Positions 17,268 through 26,649 of a stretch of 64,000 bases of DNA are shown here, one piece after another (the first letter of the stretch is position 1; each line of letters starts with the position of its first letter). The notes beneath the pieces were generated by a model. It did not search any database. It was given only the letters and a program-made list of their open reading frames with translations, and had not been told where the DNA came from. The translations under genes and the position numbers were made by a program. The stretch spans positions 62,001 to 126,000 of the forward strand of contig NZ_CP017244.1 in NCBI RefSeq assembly GCF_001908375.1, written 5' to 3'. This DNA is from Rhizobium etli 8C-3. Its GTDB lineage: Bacteria; Pseudomonadota; Alphaproteobacteria; Rhizobiales; Rhizobiaceae.

Positions 17268-18443
17268 TCAAGATCGCAGTATAAAACGTGTTGCAAGCAT
17301 TAGGCGCACTGTCTGTTCAGCCGCTTCGGCAAGGAGCGTTTCTGTTTCGCGGATCGCGTCTTCCAGCGTACAGGGACGGTTGAGGATGCTGAACACCGCA
17401 TCAATTCCCATCTCCCGTGTCGTCTCAACGCCCGCACCGACGGTCCCGGCCAAGGCAAGAACCGGTAGCTTGTGGCGTTTGGCCCGACGTGCGATCTCCG
17501 CCGGAACCTTGCCGTGCCGCGTTTGTCCATCAATCCCGCCTTCGGCAGTCATCACCAGGTCGGTTTTGGCGAGCCTCCGATCGAGTTTAATGTGTCGAAG
17601 GATGAGGTCGAAACGGGGATGTAGCCTGGCGAAGGCGAACGCGTGAAGGCCCGCACCAAGTCCTCCCGACGCTCCGCCTCCTTTCAACGGCTCGACGTCG
17701 ACATCAAGATCGCGCCGAACCACCCGGACAAACCTCTGAAGACCTTGTTCCAGAATTGCCACCTGATCCGGCGTCGCTCCCTTCTGCGGTCCGAATACCC
17801 GTGCAACGCCGTTCTTCCCGAGCAACATGTTGTAGGGATTGACGGCGACGTCGATGTTCACCTTCTTGAGGCGAGCGTCGCGATCAGTAGCATCGATACG
17901 GTCAAGCCAACGCAGTGCCGCGCCATTGCCGGCAATCGGTTGGCCGTATCGATCCAGGAGGCGCACGCCAAGGGCCTGAGCCATGCCGGCGCCGGCATCG
18001 TTGATGCCGGAATCACCGCAGCCGAGGAGGATGCGTTCGGCTCCAAGGTCAAGTGCCGCGCGGATCATTTCACCGACACCGTAACTGGTTGTTTGTGTAG
18101 GATCGCGCATATCCCGTGGCACGAGCCGCAATCCCGCTGCTGCAGCCATCTCAATCACCGCGGTGCGTTTCCGTCGCCCTGAAAGAAGGCCGATATGAGC
18201 ATCGACGGGTTGCCCTACCGGACCTGTCACGGTGAGCGGACGCAGTTCGCCTCCCAGCAGATCCACCATGGTTTGAACAAAGCCTTCGCCGCCATCGATC
18301 ATCGGCATGCGTGTGATCTTGGCCTTTGGAAGCGCGTTGCGGACGCCCCGCGCGATCGCGTCTGCGACTTCACGCACGCCGAGCCCTTCCTTGAACCCTG
18401 AAGGTGCCACCAGAACACGCAAGCGCCTGCGCTTTTTCGACAT
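17268..18443 (-). CDS. glycerate kinase (GarK/GlxK family)
   Basis: 391 residues, full length for the family. N-terminal APSGFKEGL and MIDGGEGFV motifs, central GCGDSGINDAGAGMAQALGV and C-terminal EGGIDGQT are characteristic. It phosphorylates D-glycerate, normally to 2-phosphoglycerate, at the end of glyoxylate/glycerate, tartronate or sugar-acid pathways. GGAG lies 5 nt before the ATG. Located 18 nt downstream of an SLC13-type permease on the same strand, so the pair probably imports and activates an organic acid. Confidence 0.93.
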   Translation of the reverse strand: MSKKRRRLRVLVAPSGFKEGLGVREVADAIARGVRNALPKAKITRMPMIDGGEGFVQTMVDLLGGELRPLTVTGPVGQPVDAHIGLLSGRRKRTAVIEMAAAAGLRLVPRDMRDPTQTTSYGVGEMIRAALDLGAERILLGCGDSGINDAGAGMAQALGVRLLDRYGQPIAGNGAALRWLDRIDATDRDARLKKVNIDVAVNPYNMLLGKNGVARVFGPQKGATPDQVAILEQGLQRFVRVVRRDLDVDVEPLKGGGASGGLGAGLHAFAFARLHPRFDLILRHIKLDRRLAKTDLVMTAEGGIDGQTRHGKVPAEIARRAKRHKLPVLALAGTVGAGVETTREMGIDAVFSILNRPCTLEDAIRETETLLAEAAEQTVRLMLATRFILRS

Positions 18444-18461
18444 AGAAACTCCTAACGCTCC

Positions 18462-19919
18462 CTACGCCAACATCGATTCGATGGTGGGCCAGATGATCAG
18501 CACGAAGACCATGATCAGAATAAAATGGACGGGCATAAGCACCGCACTGAGCCGAACGAGGTTGCCCGCACTATAGGCGTTCTCGCCCAACCTCCCAAAG
18601 AGCGCGACCGGTTTTGCGCTGACCATCAGCGTCTGGCAAAGGCCTGTCGCCGAGACCAGGGTCAGCATCACCATAACAACATCTGCACCTGATGCCTGAG
18701 CAAGGACCAGGGTCGGCGGCAGCAGGATGGACACCCGCGCGGTACGGCTGTGAATGAGCAAATGAGAGAGCAATCCGATCATGGCAACCAGCGCCGTGAA
18801 CATGATGGAGGACAATTCACCTGCTCGCAGTGGACGGAACACCATCGTGACCAGAGACTCGTTCAGTCCGGAAGTTACGAAACCATTGGCAAGGCAGATC
18901 ATCGCGGCAAGAAAGACCAAGAGCGACAGGTCAGCGTCACGGAGGGCGTCGCGAAATGATATTGGTCCGACAGCGGGAATGAAGGCAGCAAGCGCGCCGA
19001 CAAGCGCCAGGATCGTCGGATCGATCCCATGCATCGGTTCCGTCAGCCAGCCGATCACCACAGCCGCGGCGATCCAGAAAATAGGCCGACGCCACAGCGG
19101 TCCGCGCTCCAGGTTGCCGGGAGGAAGGGCGAGCTTGGCGCGCCGTTCTTGCTCCGTCAGAAAGAGCCGCAGGATAATGCCGGTCGAAAGAAATGCGCTT
19201 GAAGCAGCAAAAGGCAGGCCCAGAACAACCCAGTGAAGATAGCCGATTTCCTCACCTGACAGCCGTCGCACCATGTCGATGGCGACGAGATGTGCGCCAG
19301 CACCAATCGGCGATGCGAAGGCCGACAGAAGCACGACCGTCGGAAACAGCAGCGCGAAGGCTCTTCGCACTCGAGCACTGGTACAGTGCTCGGCAATTGC
19401 CGCGTAGGCCGGCACCATCATGGCTGCCCTGCCGGATGTGGAGGGAACGACGAAAGCGGTCGCGAGAAGGATCGCAGTCAAAACGTAGGCAATGGACTGG
19501 ACCGAGCGCAACCGACCGGCTGCCAGGGCAATGAGCTGGTCGGTAATGCCGCTCGCCTTGAAGGCTGCAGCCAGCAGGAACGATGCCAGAAGAAGCCAGA
19601 TCAGCTCGTCGCCAAGCGCATCGAACAGCGCTTCGGTGTTGCCGGTGACGAACAGCGTCATTGCAACGGCTGCAGTGACAGCAACAAAGGTGTCGTCGAG
19701 TGACGTCAAAGTCCACCCGACCAAAGCAAGCATGAGGATCTGCAGCGAACGCCGAGCTTCCAGTGCCAACCCGGAGGCAACAAGCTCGATTGCAATAGTC
19801 ATCGACACTGCAACAAATAAAGTGACCGCCGGACGCCACCGCGTCGACGCCGTAGACGTTTGCGTGCCAGGCAATGTCTGCCCAGATAGGGCCGGGGGCC
19901 AAGTTTCTGCCTTCTCCAT
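18462..19919 (-). CDS. SLC13/DASS-family anion permease
   Basis: 485 residues with about 11-12 membrane helices. The duplicated hairpin motif is seen as FVVPSTSGRAAMMVPAYAA in the first half, and a second Ser/Thr-rich segment with ANGFVTSGL in the other. DASS transporters move di/tricarboxylates, sulfate or related anions, driven by Na+ or H+. GGAG lies about 6 nt upstream of the ATG. First gene of a two-gene unit with glycerate kinase, so glycerate or a precursor is a reasonable substrate guess; this is inference only. Confidence 0.85.
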   Translation of the reverse strand: MEKAETWPPALSGQTLPGTQTSTASTRWRPAVTLFVAVSMTIAIELVASGLALEARRSLQILMLALVGWTLTSLDDTFVAVTAAVAMTLFVTGNTEALFDALGDELIWLLLASFLLAAAFKASGITDQLIALAAGRLRSVQSIAYVLTAILLATAFVVPSTSGRAAMMVPAYAAIAEHCTSARVRRAFALLFPTVVLLSAFASPIGAGAHLVAIDMVRRLSGEEIGYLHWVVLGLPFAASSAFLSTGIILRLFLTEQERRAKLALPPGNLERGPLWRRPIFWIAAAVVIGWLTEPMHGIDPTILALVGALAAFIPAVGPISFRDALRDADLSLLVFLAAMICLANGFVTSGLNESLVTMVFRPLRAGELSSIMFTALVAMIGLLSHLLIHSRTARVSILLPPTLVLAQASGADVVMVMLTLVSATGLCQTLMVSAKPVALFGRLGENAYSAGNLVRLSAVLMPVHFILIMVFVLIIWPTIESMLA

Positions 19920-20123
19920 TAGCAGCTCCGTTTAGCGACTGGGGCGACAGGTGCACGCACCGGCCGGCCTTCTGCTGTGCGATCTTAAGCATCGCAGGTT
20001 AGAGGACGTGGTCCGGAAGGTTAGAATTTGGTGAGAGCTGCAGAGATTGCCGCGGTTAGCCTTGTCCCGGCTCCTCTGATCGGCAATCCTTGGCGACGAG
20101 CTCCCAATCAGACACGAGGCATC

Positions 20124-21734
20124 ATGACCGTCCGGCGGCGCATTCTTCTCTTTCAGCTTGTCACCGCCGTCTTTGTCGCGGTGGTTGTCTGCCTGATGCT
20201 GATCACGCTCAAGTTGACAGACGATTTCGTAAATCGCATTGATGGCGTTCACTCTCGCTTCGAGGCGATCAGCGAACTCGACGGGCTCGGCAATAATTAT
20301 GCCGAACAGTTGGCCGAAGTCCTTCTGCTTGGCGCCGAACAGATGCCGGACTTCCAACTCGCACGGCAGCGGATCGAAGAAGGATTCCGTGTACTTGCCG
20401 AAGTGACGCGCAAGGAATTCGCCACGCTTGGAAGCCTCGGCGACGTTCAGCAGGAATTGCCGGAAGCAGAATTCGCCGCACGGCTTCATGAGTTCTATCG
20501 CGCCATCGATCGGGCGGCCGATCGGGTATTTAAGGCTCAGACGGCCGGCCAGCAGGATCTTGCCGTCGATATCTTCAGGCGAAGCATCGAGTATCGCCTC
20601 TCCAACGACTTTGAGACAATGCTCGAGGATGCCCGGCGCGAGGAGCGTGGAGAAGTTGCCGAAGAGCTGGCCCGGGTGAGAAACACCCAACATACGGTCC
20701 TGATCGCTGCGGGACTGGTTTCGGTCCTGGTCATCGCCGTGGGCCTTGGTCTGGGCCTGACGCTCCAGCATTCGATCGCTCGCCCAGTCCGCCTTCTGGC
20801 GGCCGGCGCTGAAGCGATTGCCAATGGTGCACTTAATCATCGCATTCAGACGAGCCGCCGTGACGAATTCCTGGTTCTTTCGCAAAGTTTCAACAAGATG
20901 GCCGAAGCGATCGAGAGGCAAAGAGCAAGCCTGACATCCGCCCAGGCAAGACTGGAGCGCGAAGTCGATCAACGGACCCGCGAGCTGCGGCAGGCAAATG
21001 ACCAGCTTCGGTCGCTCGACAGCAAGCGCAGCCAGTTTCTGGCGGATGCAAGCCACGAGCTGCGAACGCCGCTGACCATCTTGCGCGGTGAAGCCGAGGT
21101 GGCGCTTCGCGGGCGACCAGGGCTTGCAGCCTTCCGCGATGCATTGAACCGGATTCAGGTGTATGCAGCCGACATGGCACGGTTGCTTGAGGATCTGATC
21201 GACTTCACGCGTACGGAGATCGATGACGTCACCTATGACTTCGAAACGATCGAGGCCGAAGGCGTGGTCGTTGCGGCCGTTCACGAAAGTGAAATACTTG
21301 CCCAACAAAGGCAGATGGAGGTGCAACTCCTTTCAAAAGCGCCAAAGCAAATGATCCGGGCAGATTCCCAACGCTTGAAGCAGGCCTTGATGATCGGCAT
21401 CGATAACGCCATCAAGTATGCCGACCGAGGTGGCAGGATCGACATAGACATTTGTCGCAGCGGTAACGTCCTGGCGCTGACCATCCGTGATCATGGCTGC
21501 GGGATCGATCCGGCGGAACTGCCTTTCGTCTTCGACCGATATTATCGCGGAACGAACAATGCCAGTCGTGCAGCCACGGGTCTCGGTATCGGCCTGCCGA
21601 TTGCCAAGACCATCGTCGAGAGGCATGGCGGTACGATTACCCTTGCGCCTGCGCCGCAGCGCGGCGCAGTTCTCACCATCCGGCTGCCTATCGCAGAAGG
21701 GGAAACAGATGCGGATATTGATTGTCGAAGATGA
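20124..21734 (+). CDS. membrane sensor histidine kinase
   Basis: 536 residues: N-terminal membrane helix (about 8-32), periplasmic helical sensor region (about 33-190), second helix (about 195-217), HAMP (about 218-270), coiled coil, phosphoacceptor His in FLADASHELRTPLTILRGEAE, and an ATPase domain with DNAIKYADRGG, DHGCGIDP and GLGIGLPIAK. The ATG at 20124 with GAGG upstream removes a 32-residue extension that would precede the membrane helix. The downstream response regulator overlaps by 26 nt, so they are translationally coupled. The signal is unknown. Confidence 0.93.
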   Translation: MTVRRRILLFQLVTAVFVAVVVCLMLITLKLTDDFVNRIDGVHSRFEAISELDGLGNNYAEQLAEVLLLGAEQMPDFQLARQRIEEGFRVLAEVTRKEFATLGSLGDVQQELPEAEFAARLHEFYRAIDRAADRVFKAQTAGQQDLAVDIFRRSIEYRLSNDFETMLEDARREERGEVAEELARVRNTQHTVLIAAGLVSVLVIAVGLGLGLTLQHSIARPVRLLAAGAEAIANGALNHRIQTSRRDEFLVLSQSFNKMAEAIERQRASLTSAQARLEREVDQRTRELRQANDQLRSLDSKRSQFLADASHELRTPLTILRGEAEVALRGRPGLAAFRDALNRIQVYAADMARLLEDLIDFTRTEIDDVTYDFETIEAEGVVVAAVHESEILAQQRQMEVQLLSKAPKQMIRADSQRLKQALMIGIDNAIKYADRGGRIDIDICRSGNVLALTIRDHGCGIDPAELPFVFDRYYRGTNNASRAATGLGIGLPIAKTIVERHGGTITLAPAPQRGAVLTIRLPIAEGETDADIDCRR

Positions 21735-22386
21735 CCGGCGCATTTCGGGCTTTCTACGGCGCGGCCTCGAGGCGGAAGGCTATCATGTACAGCTTGCCGA
21801 GGATGGGCGTGACGGCCTCGAACGGATCCGTCATGAGAGCGTCGATCTGGTCATACTCGACCGCATGATCCCCTATGTGGATGGCCTTGAAGTATGTCGG
21901 ATGATCCGGCAGGAAAGACGCCCCGTGCTCGTCCTTATGCTCACCGCCAAGGAGAGTGTCCGCGACCGCGTGGATGGGTTTCAAAGTGGTGCTGACGATT
22001 ATCTCATAAAGCCCTTTGCGTTCGACGAACTGATTGCGCGGATCGAGGCTCTGCGCAGGCGCCGCCCAACGCTCGAGTGCACTGACCTTCTCCAGGTCGG
22101 CTCACTGATCCTCGATCCGGCAACGCGCCGCGTCACGAAGTCTGACCGGGAGATCGACTTCACCGTGCGGGAGTTCGAATTGCTCCGCTACCTCATGCTC
22201 AATGCCAACAAGGTGGTCAGCCGTCAGCGGCTGCTGAATAACGTCTGGAACTACGACTTCGATCCAGGAACAAAGATTGTCGAAGTCTATATCCGTTATC
22301 TGCGGCGTAAGCTCGGCGGGAGCGATCAGTTGGCTATCCGCACGGTGCGTGGGGTGGGTTATTGTCTGGTCGCAAGCCCGTCATAG
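21709..22386 (+). CDS. OmpR-family response regulator
   Basis: 225 residues: receiver (about 1-118; acidic pocket EDD, phosphoacceptor in ILDRMIPYVDGLE, Lys in YLIKPFAFDEL) and a C-terminal winged helix (VREFELLRYLMLNANKVVS, then VYIRYLRRKLG). The ATG at 21709 has AAGGGG about 7 nt upstream and lies inside the end of the kinase gene; longer frames would overlap the kinase by over 200 nt. Partner of the preceding kinase. Targets cannot be read from the window. Confidence 0.94.
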   Translation: MRILIVEDDRRISGFLRRGLEAEGYHVQLAEDGRDGLERIRHESVDLVILDRMIPYVDGLEVCRMIRQERRPVLVLMLTAKESVRDRVDGFQSGADDYLIKPFAFDELIARIEALRRRRPTLECTDLLQVGSLILDPATRRVTKSDREIDFTVREFELLRYLMLNANKVVSRQRLLNNVWNYDFDPGTKIVEVYIRYLRRKLGGSDQLAIRTVRGVGYCLVASPS

Positions 22387-22518
22387 TCTTGTGCAAATGC
22401 AGGAACTCGGCTGCGGCAAAACCGGTCGCTGGTGTCGCGGCATCCGCGATGCGGTGGACTGTCGGCCCATTGCGAGCGTGAAAGAGCGAGTATCCTTCGG
22501 CGTTGCCTCAAACTGTTG

Positions 22519-23523
22519 CTATCCAAACAGACCGGAACTCCAGTAGAAGAGAGCCGAGATGAGCGCTGCGGCGGGAAGCGTGATAACCCAGGCAATGACG
22601 ATGTTTCCGGCAAGCCCCCAGCGCACCGCGGAAATCCGTCTTGCCGCTCCAACGCCGATGATCGAACCGGTGATCGTATGCGTGGTCGAGACGGGGATGC
22701 CGAGCCATGTGGCGCCGAAGAGCGTCAAAGCGCCGCCTGTTTCGGCGCAAAAGCCCTGCATCGGATTGAGCCGGGTGATCTTGGAGCCCATCGTATGGAC
22801 GATCCGCCAGCCGCCGAAAAGCGTTCCGAGCGCCATTGCCGCTTGGCAGGAGAGAACCACCCAAAACGGTACATGAAAACTTTGGCCGAGATGACCCTGC
22901 GAATAGAGCAGAACTGCAATGATGCCCATCGTCTTCTGCGCATCATTGCCACCGTGGCCGAGCGAGTAGAGCGAGGCCGAGACAAATTGCATGACCCGAA
23001 AGGTGCGATCGACGGCAAAGGGGGTCTGTCGTACGAAAATCCACGAGACGACGAGGACCAGAACAAGTGCGAGGAAAAAACCGATCATAGGAGACATGAC
23101 GATGGCGCCCGCGGTCTTGAGCAGACCGCTCCAGACGATCGAGTTCAAGCCGGCCTTGGCAAGTCCCGCGCCAACCAGCCCGCCCACAAGGGCGTGGGAG
23201 GAGCTGGAGGGAATGCCGAACATCCACGTGACTATGTTCCAGATGATCGCGCCCATCAGCGCCGCAAAGATGACCTGCGGCGTGACAATGCCCGGATTGA
23301 TGATGCCGGTTCCAAGGGTTTCTGCGACATGCAGCCCGAAAAAAAGGAAAGCTATGAAATTGAAGAAAGCTGCCCAAAAGACAGCATAGTGCGGTCGCAG
23401 CACGCGGGTCGAAACGATGGTTGCGATCGAATTGGCCGCGTCGTGCAGGCCGTTCAGAAAGTCAAAGAACAGCGCAATACCAATGAGTCCCACAAGCAGG
23501 GGGAAGGCAAGTGTAACCTCCAT
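22519..23523 (-). CDS. pit: low-affinity inorganic phosphate transporter Pit
   Basis: 334 residues, about ten membrane helices. PiT signatures occur twice: near the N-terminus FLNGLHDAANSIATIVSTRV, and near the C-terminus GIPVSTTHTITGSIIGVG. These proteins import phosphate as a neutral metal-phosphate complex driven by protons. The start codon shares one base with the stop of the DUF47 gene (TGATG), a standard rhizobial two-gene operon (known as orfA-pit in Sinorhizobium meliloti). Confidence 0.95.
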   Translation of the reverse strand: MEVTLAFPLLVGLIGIALFFDFLNGLHDAANSIATIVSTRVLRPHYAVFWAAFFNFIAFLFFGLHVAETLGTGIINPGIVTPQVIFAALMGAIIWNIVTWMFGIPSSSSHALVGGLVGAGLAKAGLNSIVWSGLLKTAGAIVMSPMIGFFLALVLVLVVSWIFVRQTPFAVDRTFRVMQFVSASLYSLGHGGNDAQKTMGIIAVLLYSQGHLGQSFHVPFWVVLSCQAAMALGTLFGGWRIVHTMGSKITRLNPMQGFCAETGGALTLFGATWLGIPVSTTHTITGSIIGVGAARRISAVRWGLAGNIVIAWVITLPAAALISALFYWSSGLFG

Positions 23524-24170
23524 CAGACGTTCTCGATCACGATACCGCTGATTTCGTTGGCGACGTCCTCGAAGCGATCGACGACCTTCTCCAGCTCCCC
23601 GTAAATCTCGCTGCCGATGATATAGGCCATTGTATTCGAGGTGCCGTAGCGGCTGAAGAGATCCTTGAGACCCTGGTCGTGCAGGTCGTCGGAGTGACCT
23701 TCGACCCGGGTGACCTCCTCGGCGATGGCAGTAAGCCTGGGCGCATTGGATCCGATCCTCTCCAGTAGAGGGATCGCCTCGGCTATCAGATGCGCCGCCC
23801 GGACGATCGCCGCACCCATCTCCTGCATGCGCGGATCGAACGAATTCTGCTGAAACAGACGGATGGTCTTGACCGTTTTTTGCATCATGTCGATCGCGTC
23901 ATCCATCGATTGGATGAGATCCTTGATATCGCCGCGATCGAAGGGAGTGATGAAGCTCTTTCTGATGGCAAGCAACACCTCGCGCGTTATCTCGTCTGCT
24001 TCGTTCTCCAGACGGACGATCGTCTCGCAATGATGCTCGATCTCACTGCCAGCCAACAACTGGTTCAAGGCTTCGGCAGCTGCGACAACGGTGCGCGAAT
24101 GTTGAGCGAATAGATCGAAGAATCGATCTTCGCGAGGCATGAGTCTACGAAACCAGCTGATCATCGGCAT
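23523..24170 (-). CDS. DUF47/PhoU-like Pit accessory protein
   Basis: 215 residues, all-helical, resembling PhoU-related DUF47 proteins with acidic clusters for metal binding (VRLENEADEITREV and VTRVEGHSDDLHDQGL, about residues 55-70 and 155-170). It is thought to help or regulate Pit. Either of two close ATGs (24170 or 24164) could be used; GGGA precedes both. A Pho-box-like repeat lies 10 nt upstream. In S. meliloti the equivalent operon is repressed by PhoB under phosphate limitation, and the site position here fits that. Confidence 0.92.
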   Translation of the reverse strand: MPMISWFRRLMPREDRFFDLFAQHSRTVVAAAEALNQLLAGSEIEHHCETIVRLENEADEITREVLLAIRKSFITPFDRGDIKDLIQSMDDAIDMMQKTVKTIRLFQQNSFDPRMQEMGAAIVRAAHLIAEAIPLLERIGSNAPRLTAIAEEVTRVEGHSDDLHDQGLKDLFSRYGTSNTMAYIIGSEIYGELEKVVDRFEDVANEISGIVIENV

Positions 24171-24179
24171 CCCATTTAA

Positions 24180-24197
24180 CTGTCACAAATCTGTCAT
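24180..24197 (+). promoter_or_regulatory. Pho-box-like direct repeat
   Basis: CTGTCAC-AAAT-CTGTCAT: two 7-bp PhoB half-sites with the usual 11-bp period. It reads on the plus strand, opposite to the DUF47-pit operon, and ends only 10 nt from the DUF47 start. Placement downstream of any likely promoter favours repression. Confidence 0.7.
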
Positions 24198-24198
24198 A

Positions 24199-24822
24199 CT
24201 GGAGCGATGCCGCGGTGAAAAGCACCGGTATCCTTTGTTTCGCGGATAGTCGCAAACGGGTTACACATCTTGTTTCAGGGCGTTGGCGCAAGCCTGCGCA
24301 AGCGTCGACGATGTGCCATCGAAATCGACAACAATACCGTGTAGGGACGATCCTTCCACCCCTCAGCGGGTTTGTCGCCGCCTTAATGAGCTAATTTTGG
24401 ATAGTTTGCCCACTTCACGACATTCTTCCCTCTGAAGATCCGAAGTCCGTTCGCGATACCCGTCCATGACCGATGCTGCGAGCAGCGCGATCAGTTTCGG
24501 CAACGAGGGGCACTTCAGGCGGTCACTTCCTCATTTGTTGTCGCCGATCAGAACGCGGTTTGGGTTTGTCAAAATAGTCGCGCTGAGGGATTGACGGTTC
24601 GTTTCTCATCCGGGCCGATGCTGGACAATCCGATATCACTTTTTACCGGGGAGGGCCGCTTGCCTGGTGAAGCCGTAAGACTTTGACGCTTTGAAGGGGC
24701 AGTGCGATGCCGCAAGACGGATTTTGCCTTTGCCTTGCATTCAGAAGCGTCTATTTATGTCGCCGCAAGCTCGATTTGCCGCACCGAGGTGCGGCAGGAT
24801 GAAATGATCAAAGGAAGACGCT
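24199..24822. other. 624-bp intergenic region with the cold-shock leader
   Basis: No convincing gene. The 3' part must contain the promoter and leader of the cold-shock gene, including the hairpin at 24777-24796. The 5' part holds the Pho-box-linked promoter of the DUF47-pit operon. Confidence 0.5.
24777..24796 (+). promoter_or_regulatory. hairpin in the cold-shock mRNA leader
   Basis: TGCCGCAC and GTGCGGCA arms around CGAG give an 8-9 bp GC-rich stem ending 26 nt before the start codon and about 11 nt before the AAAGGAAG ribosome site. Leader structure is common in cold-shock genes; a role here is inference. Confidence 0.5.
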
Positions 24823-25029
24823 ATGGCGACTGGTACCGTGAAGTGGTTCAATGCAACAAAGGGGTTCGGCTTTATCCAGCCAGATGACGGCAGCGGCGAT
24901 GTCTTCGTTCACATTTCCGCGGTGGAGCGGGCCGGCCTGCGCGGCCTCAACGACGGCCAGAAGATTACCTATGAACTGGTCAAGGATCGCAAGTCCGGCA
25001 AGATGTCGGCGGACAACCTGCAGGCCTGA
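24823..25029 (+). CDS. CspA-family cold-shock protein
   Basis: 68 residues, one OB fold. Both RNA-binding motifs are present: KGFGFIQP (about residues 13-20) and [10 protein letters not shown] (about 26-35). Starts with the standard [18 protein letters not shown] gives a strong ribosome site. It acts as a single-strand RNA/DNA chaperone. The leader hairpin upstream and a Rho-independent terminator 22 nt after the stop make it a monocistronic unit, facing a ProQ-type RNA chaperone. Confidence 0.96.
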   Translation: MATGTVKWFNATKGFGFIQPDDGSGDVFVHISAVERAGLRGLNDGQKITYELVKDRKSGKMSADNLQA

Positions 25030-25051
25030 CGCCGATCTGATCCGATAGTAA

Positions 25052-25075
25052 AAAGGCCGGGCTCGCCCGGCCTTT
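25052..25075 (+). terminator. terminator of the cold-shock gene
   Basis: AAAGGCCGGGC and GCCCGGCCTTT form a GC-rich stem of up to 11 bp ending in T residues, 22 nt after the stop codon. The symmetric A/T flanks could allow bidirectional use. Confidence 0.8.
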
Positions 25076-25182
25076 GACGCAGGAGCCGGCAGTCCTTTTC
25101 GCGTTTCGGTGGATACCGGCTCTTCATCGCAAAACCGTCATTTCTGGGAAATCGCCCATCAAGCTGATTTGGACGGCTCGCC

Positions 25183-25650
25183 TCAGGTCTGCCTGTTCCG
25201 TTTGAGGAGAGCGGCGCGGATTTGCTCAGTTTTGCTCGGGGCAGCAGCGGTGGGTGGCTCGACGCGAGGCACACTGTGCTCGTCGTTGTTTCGTTTCAGG
25301 CTGAGAAGGCGTCGCTGCGCGACAAGTCGGTCTTCAGTCGAAAGTGGCTCCACGGGCTTGCCATCGATGTCATGGCGCATCGAGTCAGATTGGGCGCTCG
25401 CGAAATAGTATCGTTTTGAGTGGACAAAGGAGCCAACGGCTCGGCGCAATGCCGTGGCCTTGACATCAGGCTTTGCCAGCGCGCGGATATCGTTGAACAG
25501 GCCGAGCGCGAACGGACGGATCTGATCGCCCGGCTTGTCGGGGAGAATTCCGATCGGACGGACCAAAAGCATGCTGATCGCCGCTGCCTTTTGAACATCG
25601 AACTCCGTCGCTGCAATCGGTGTCTGGCTGACGGTCCGGGATTTGTCCAT
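25183..25650 (-). CDS. ProQ/FinO-domain RNA chaperone
   Basis: 155 residues. The central part (about 25-110) fits the ProQ/FinO fold: a pocket strand (RPFALGLFNDI), helices with ALRRAVGSFVHSKRYYFASA, and RHDIDGKPVEPLS before the final helix. A basic, Pro-rich tail follows (about 115-155). Such proteins bind 3' terminator hairpins of small RNAs and mRNAs. Start 25650 has AAGGA about 5 nt upstream, better than the ATG six codons earlier. It converges on the cold-shock gene. Confidence 0.8.
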   Translation of the reverse strand: MDKSRTVSQTPIAATEFDVQKAAAISMLLVRPIGILPDKPGDQIRPFALGLFNDIRALAKPDVKATALRRAVGSFVHSKRYYFASAQSDSMRHDIDGKPVEPLSTEDRLVAQRRLLSLKRNNDEHSVPRVEPPTAAAPSKTEQIRAALLKRNRQT

Positions 25651-25831
25651 GAGTTCCTTACCTTGCATTTCTTCTCACTAGGGATCGATTGTGAACACAC
25701 GTTGACAGCAAGTCTATCTTCTAGTTTTCCGCTGGCGGCGCTTTATCTAAACGTAGACGAGCACTTCGCAACAGCCTCTTGCGCCGCTGAGCGGGCGGGT
25801 GGACAAAGATCACGATGACCGGGAGCAAGTC

Positions 25832-26098
25832 ATGTGCCGAAACATAAGGACGCTGTTCAATTTCGATCCGCCGGCGACGGACGAGGAAATCCGTGACGCT
25901 GCGCTGCAATTCGTGCGAAAGCTTAGCGGGACGACCAAGCCCTCGAAACGCAACGAGCCGGCCTTCGAGCGCGCGGTCGACTCGATCGCGGCCTGCGCAC
26001 GCGAGCTGCTCGATTCGCTTGAGACATCACATCCGCCGCACAATCGCGAGGAAGAAGCCGCAAAAGCCCGCGCCAGAACGCTGAGCCGATTTGCGTGA
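25832..26098 (+). CDS. DUF2277-family protein
   Basis: 88 residues beginning MCRNIRTLFNFDPPATDEEI, the hallmark of the family; a conserved Cys2 follows the initiator. GGGAG lies about 6 nt upstream of the ATG at 25832, so the longer frame from 25799 is rejected. Small conserved proteins of unknown function, frequent in alphaproteobacteria and actinobacteria. Divergent from the ProQ-like gene. No operon partner. Confidence 0.9.
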   Translation: MCRNIRTLFNFDPPATDEEIRDAALQFVRKLSGTTKPSKRNEPAFERAVDSIAACARELLDSLETSHPPHNREEEAAKARARTLSRFA

Positions 26099-26649
26099 TC
26101 GTTCCGACGGTCGGCTGCCGCCGCCAACGCGGTCCGCCTTCCGGGCGAAGAAGAGGCCCTCGCAAGAGCGGTCCGGCCCGCATGACACGTCGACTTCCGG
26201 CTAAAAGGTAAGGAGCACCCTCGGTGCCTCCCACGGGCGGCTTGCAGGATGCAGTCGGTGCAAAATTCCAGCTCCAACGGCCTGGTTTAACGGGCCGCGT
26301 CACCGCACCGTTCGCCAAGGCATAGAGGATCGCTAGCCTTAACGATGCCCCGGCGCTCTCAGAGCGTCATCGCATCACGGAAGGACAACTCCATGTCAAA
26401 CGTCGGGCCTTCCTGAAACAATCCTCCGTGCTGAACCCGATTGCCGGGCTGTCGTGCGACGAAGCCGCTTCTCACTTTTGTGGACGGCACAGGACAACCT
26501 GCCGAAATCAGCCAGAAAATTTATGAGCTCTGCAGCCAGCCCTTGGCTGTCGCGGGGTGACGTAAAGGTGAACGCGTGCGGCAGCTGATCATCGCAGGCG
26601 CCTCGAAAAGCGAGATTATTGGGAAAACCTATGCCCGGCTATCGGGCCT
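26099..26649. other. 551-bp region without a recognisable gene
   Basis: No intact gene. Open frames are short and unlike known families. The last part may be decayed DNA from upstream of the ligase remnant. Confidence 0.5.

Noticed and set aside
19932..21326. 464-codon open frame on the minus strand
   Set aside because: Fully antisense to the intact membrane histidine kinase; the protein is Cys/His/Arg-rich and unlike any family.
22432..23604. 390-codon open frame on the plus strand
   Set aside because: Antisense to the pit gene, extremely charged and without a ribosome site; a mirror of the transporter codons.
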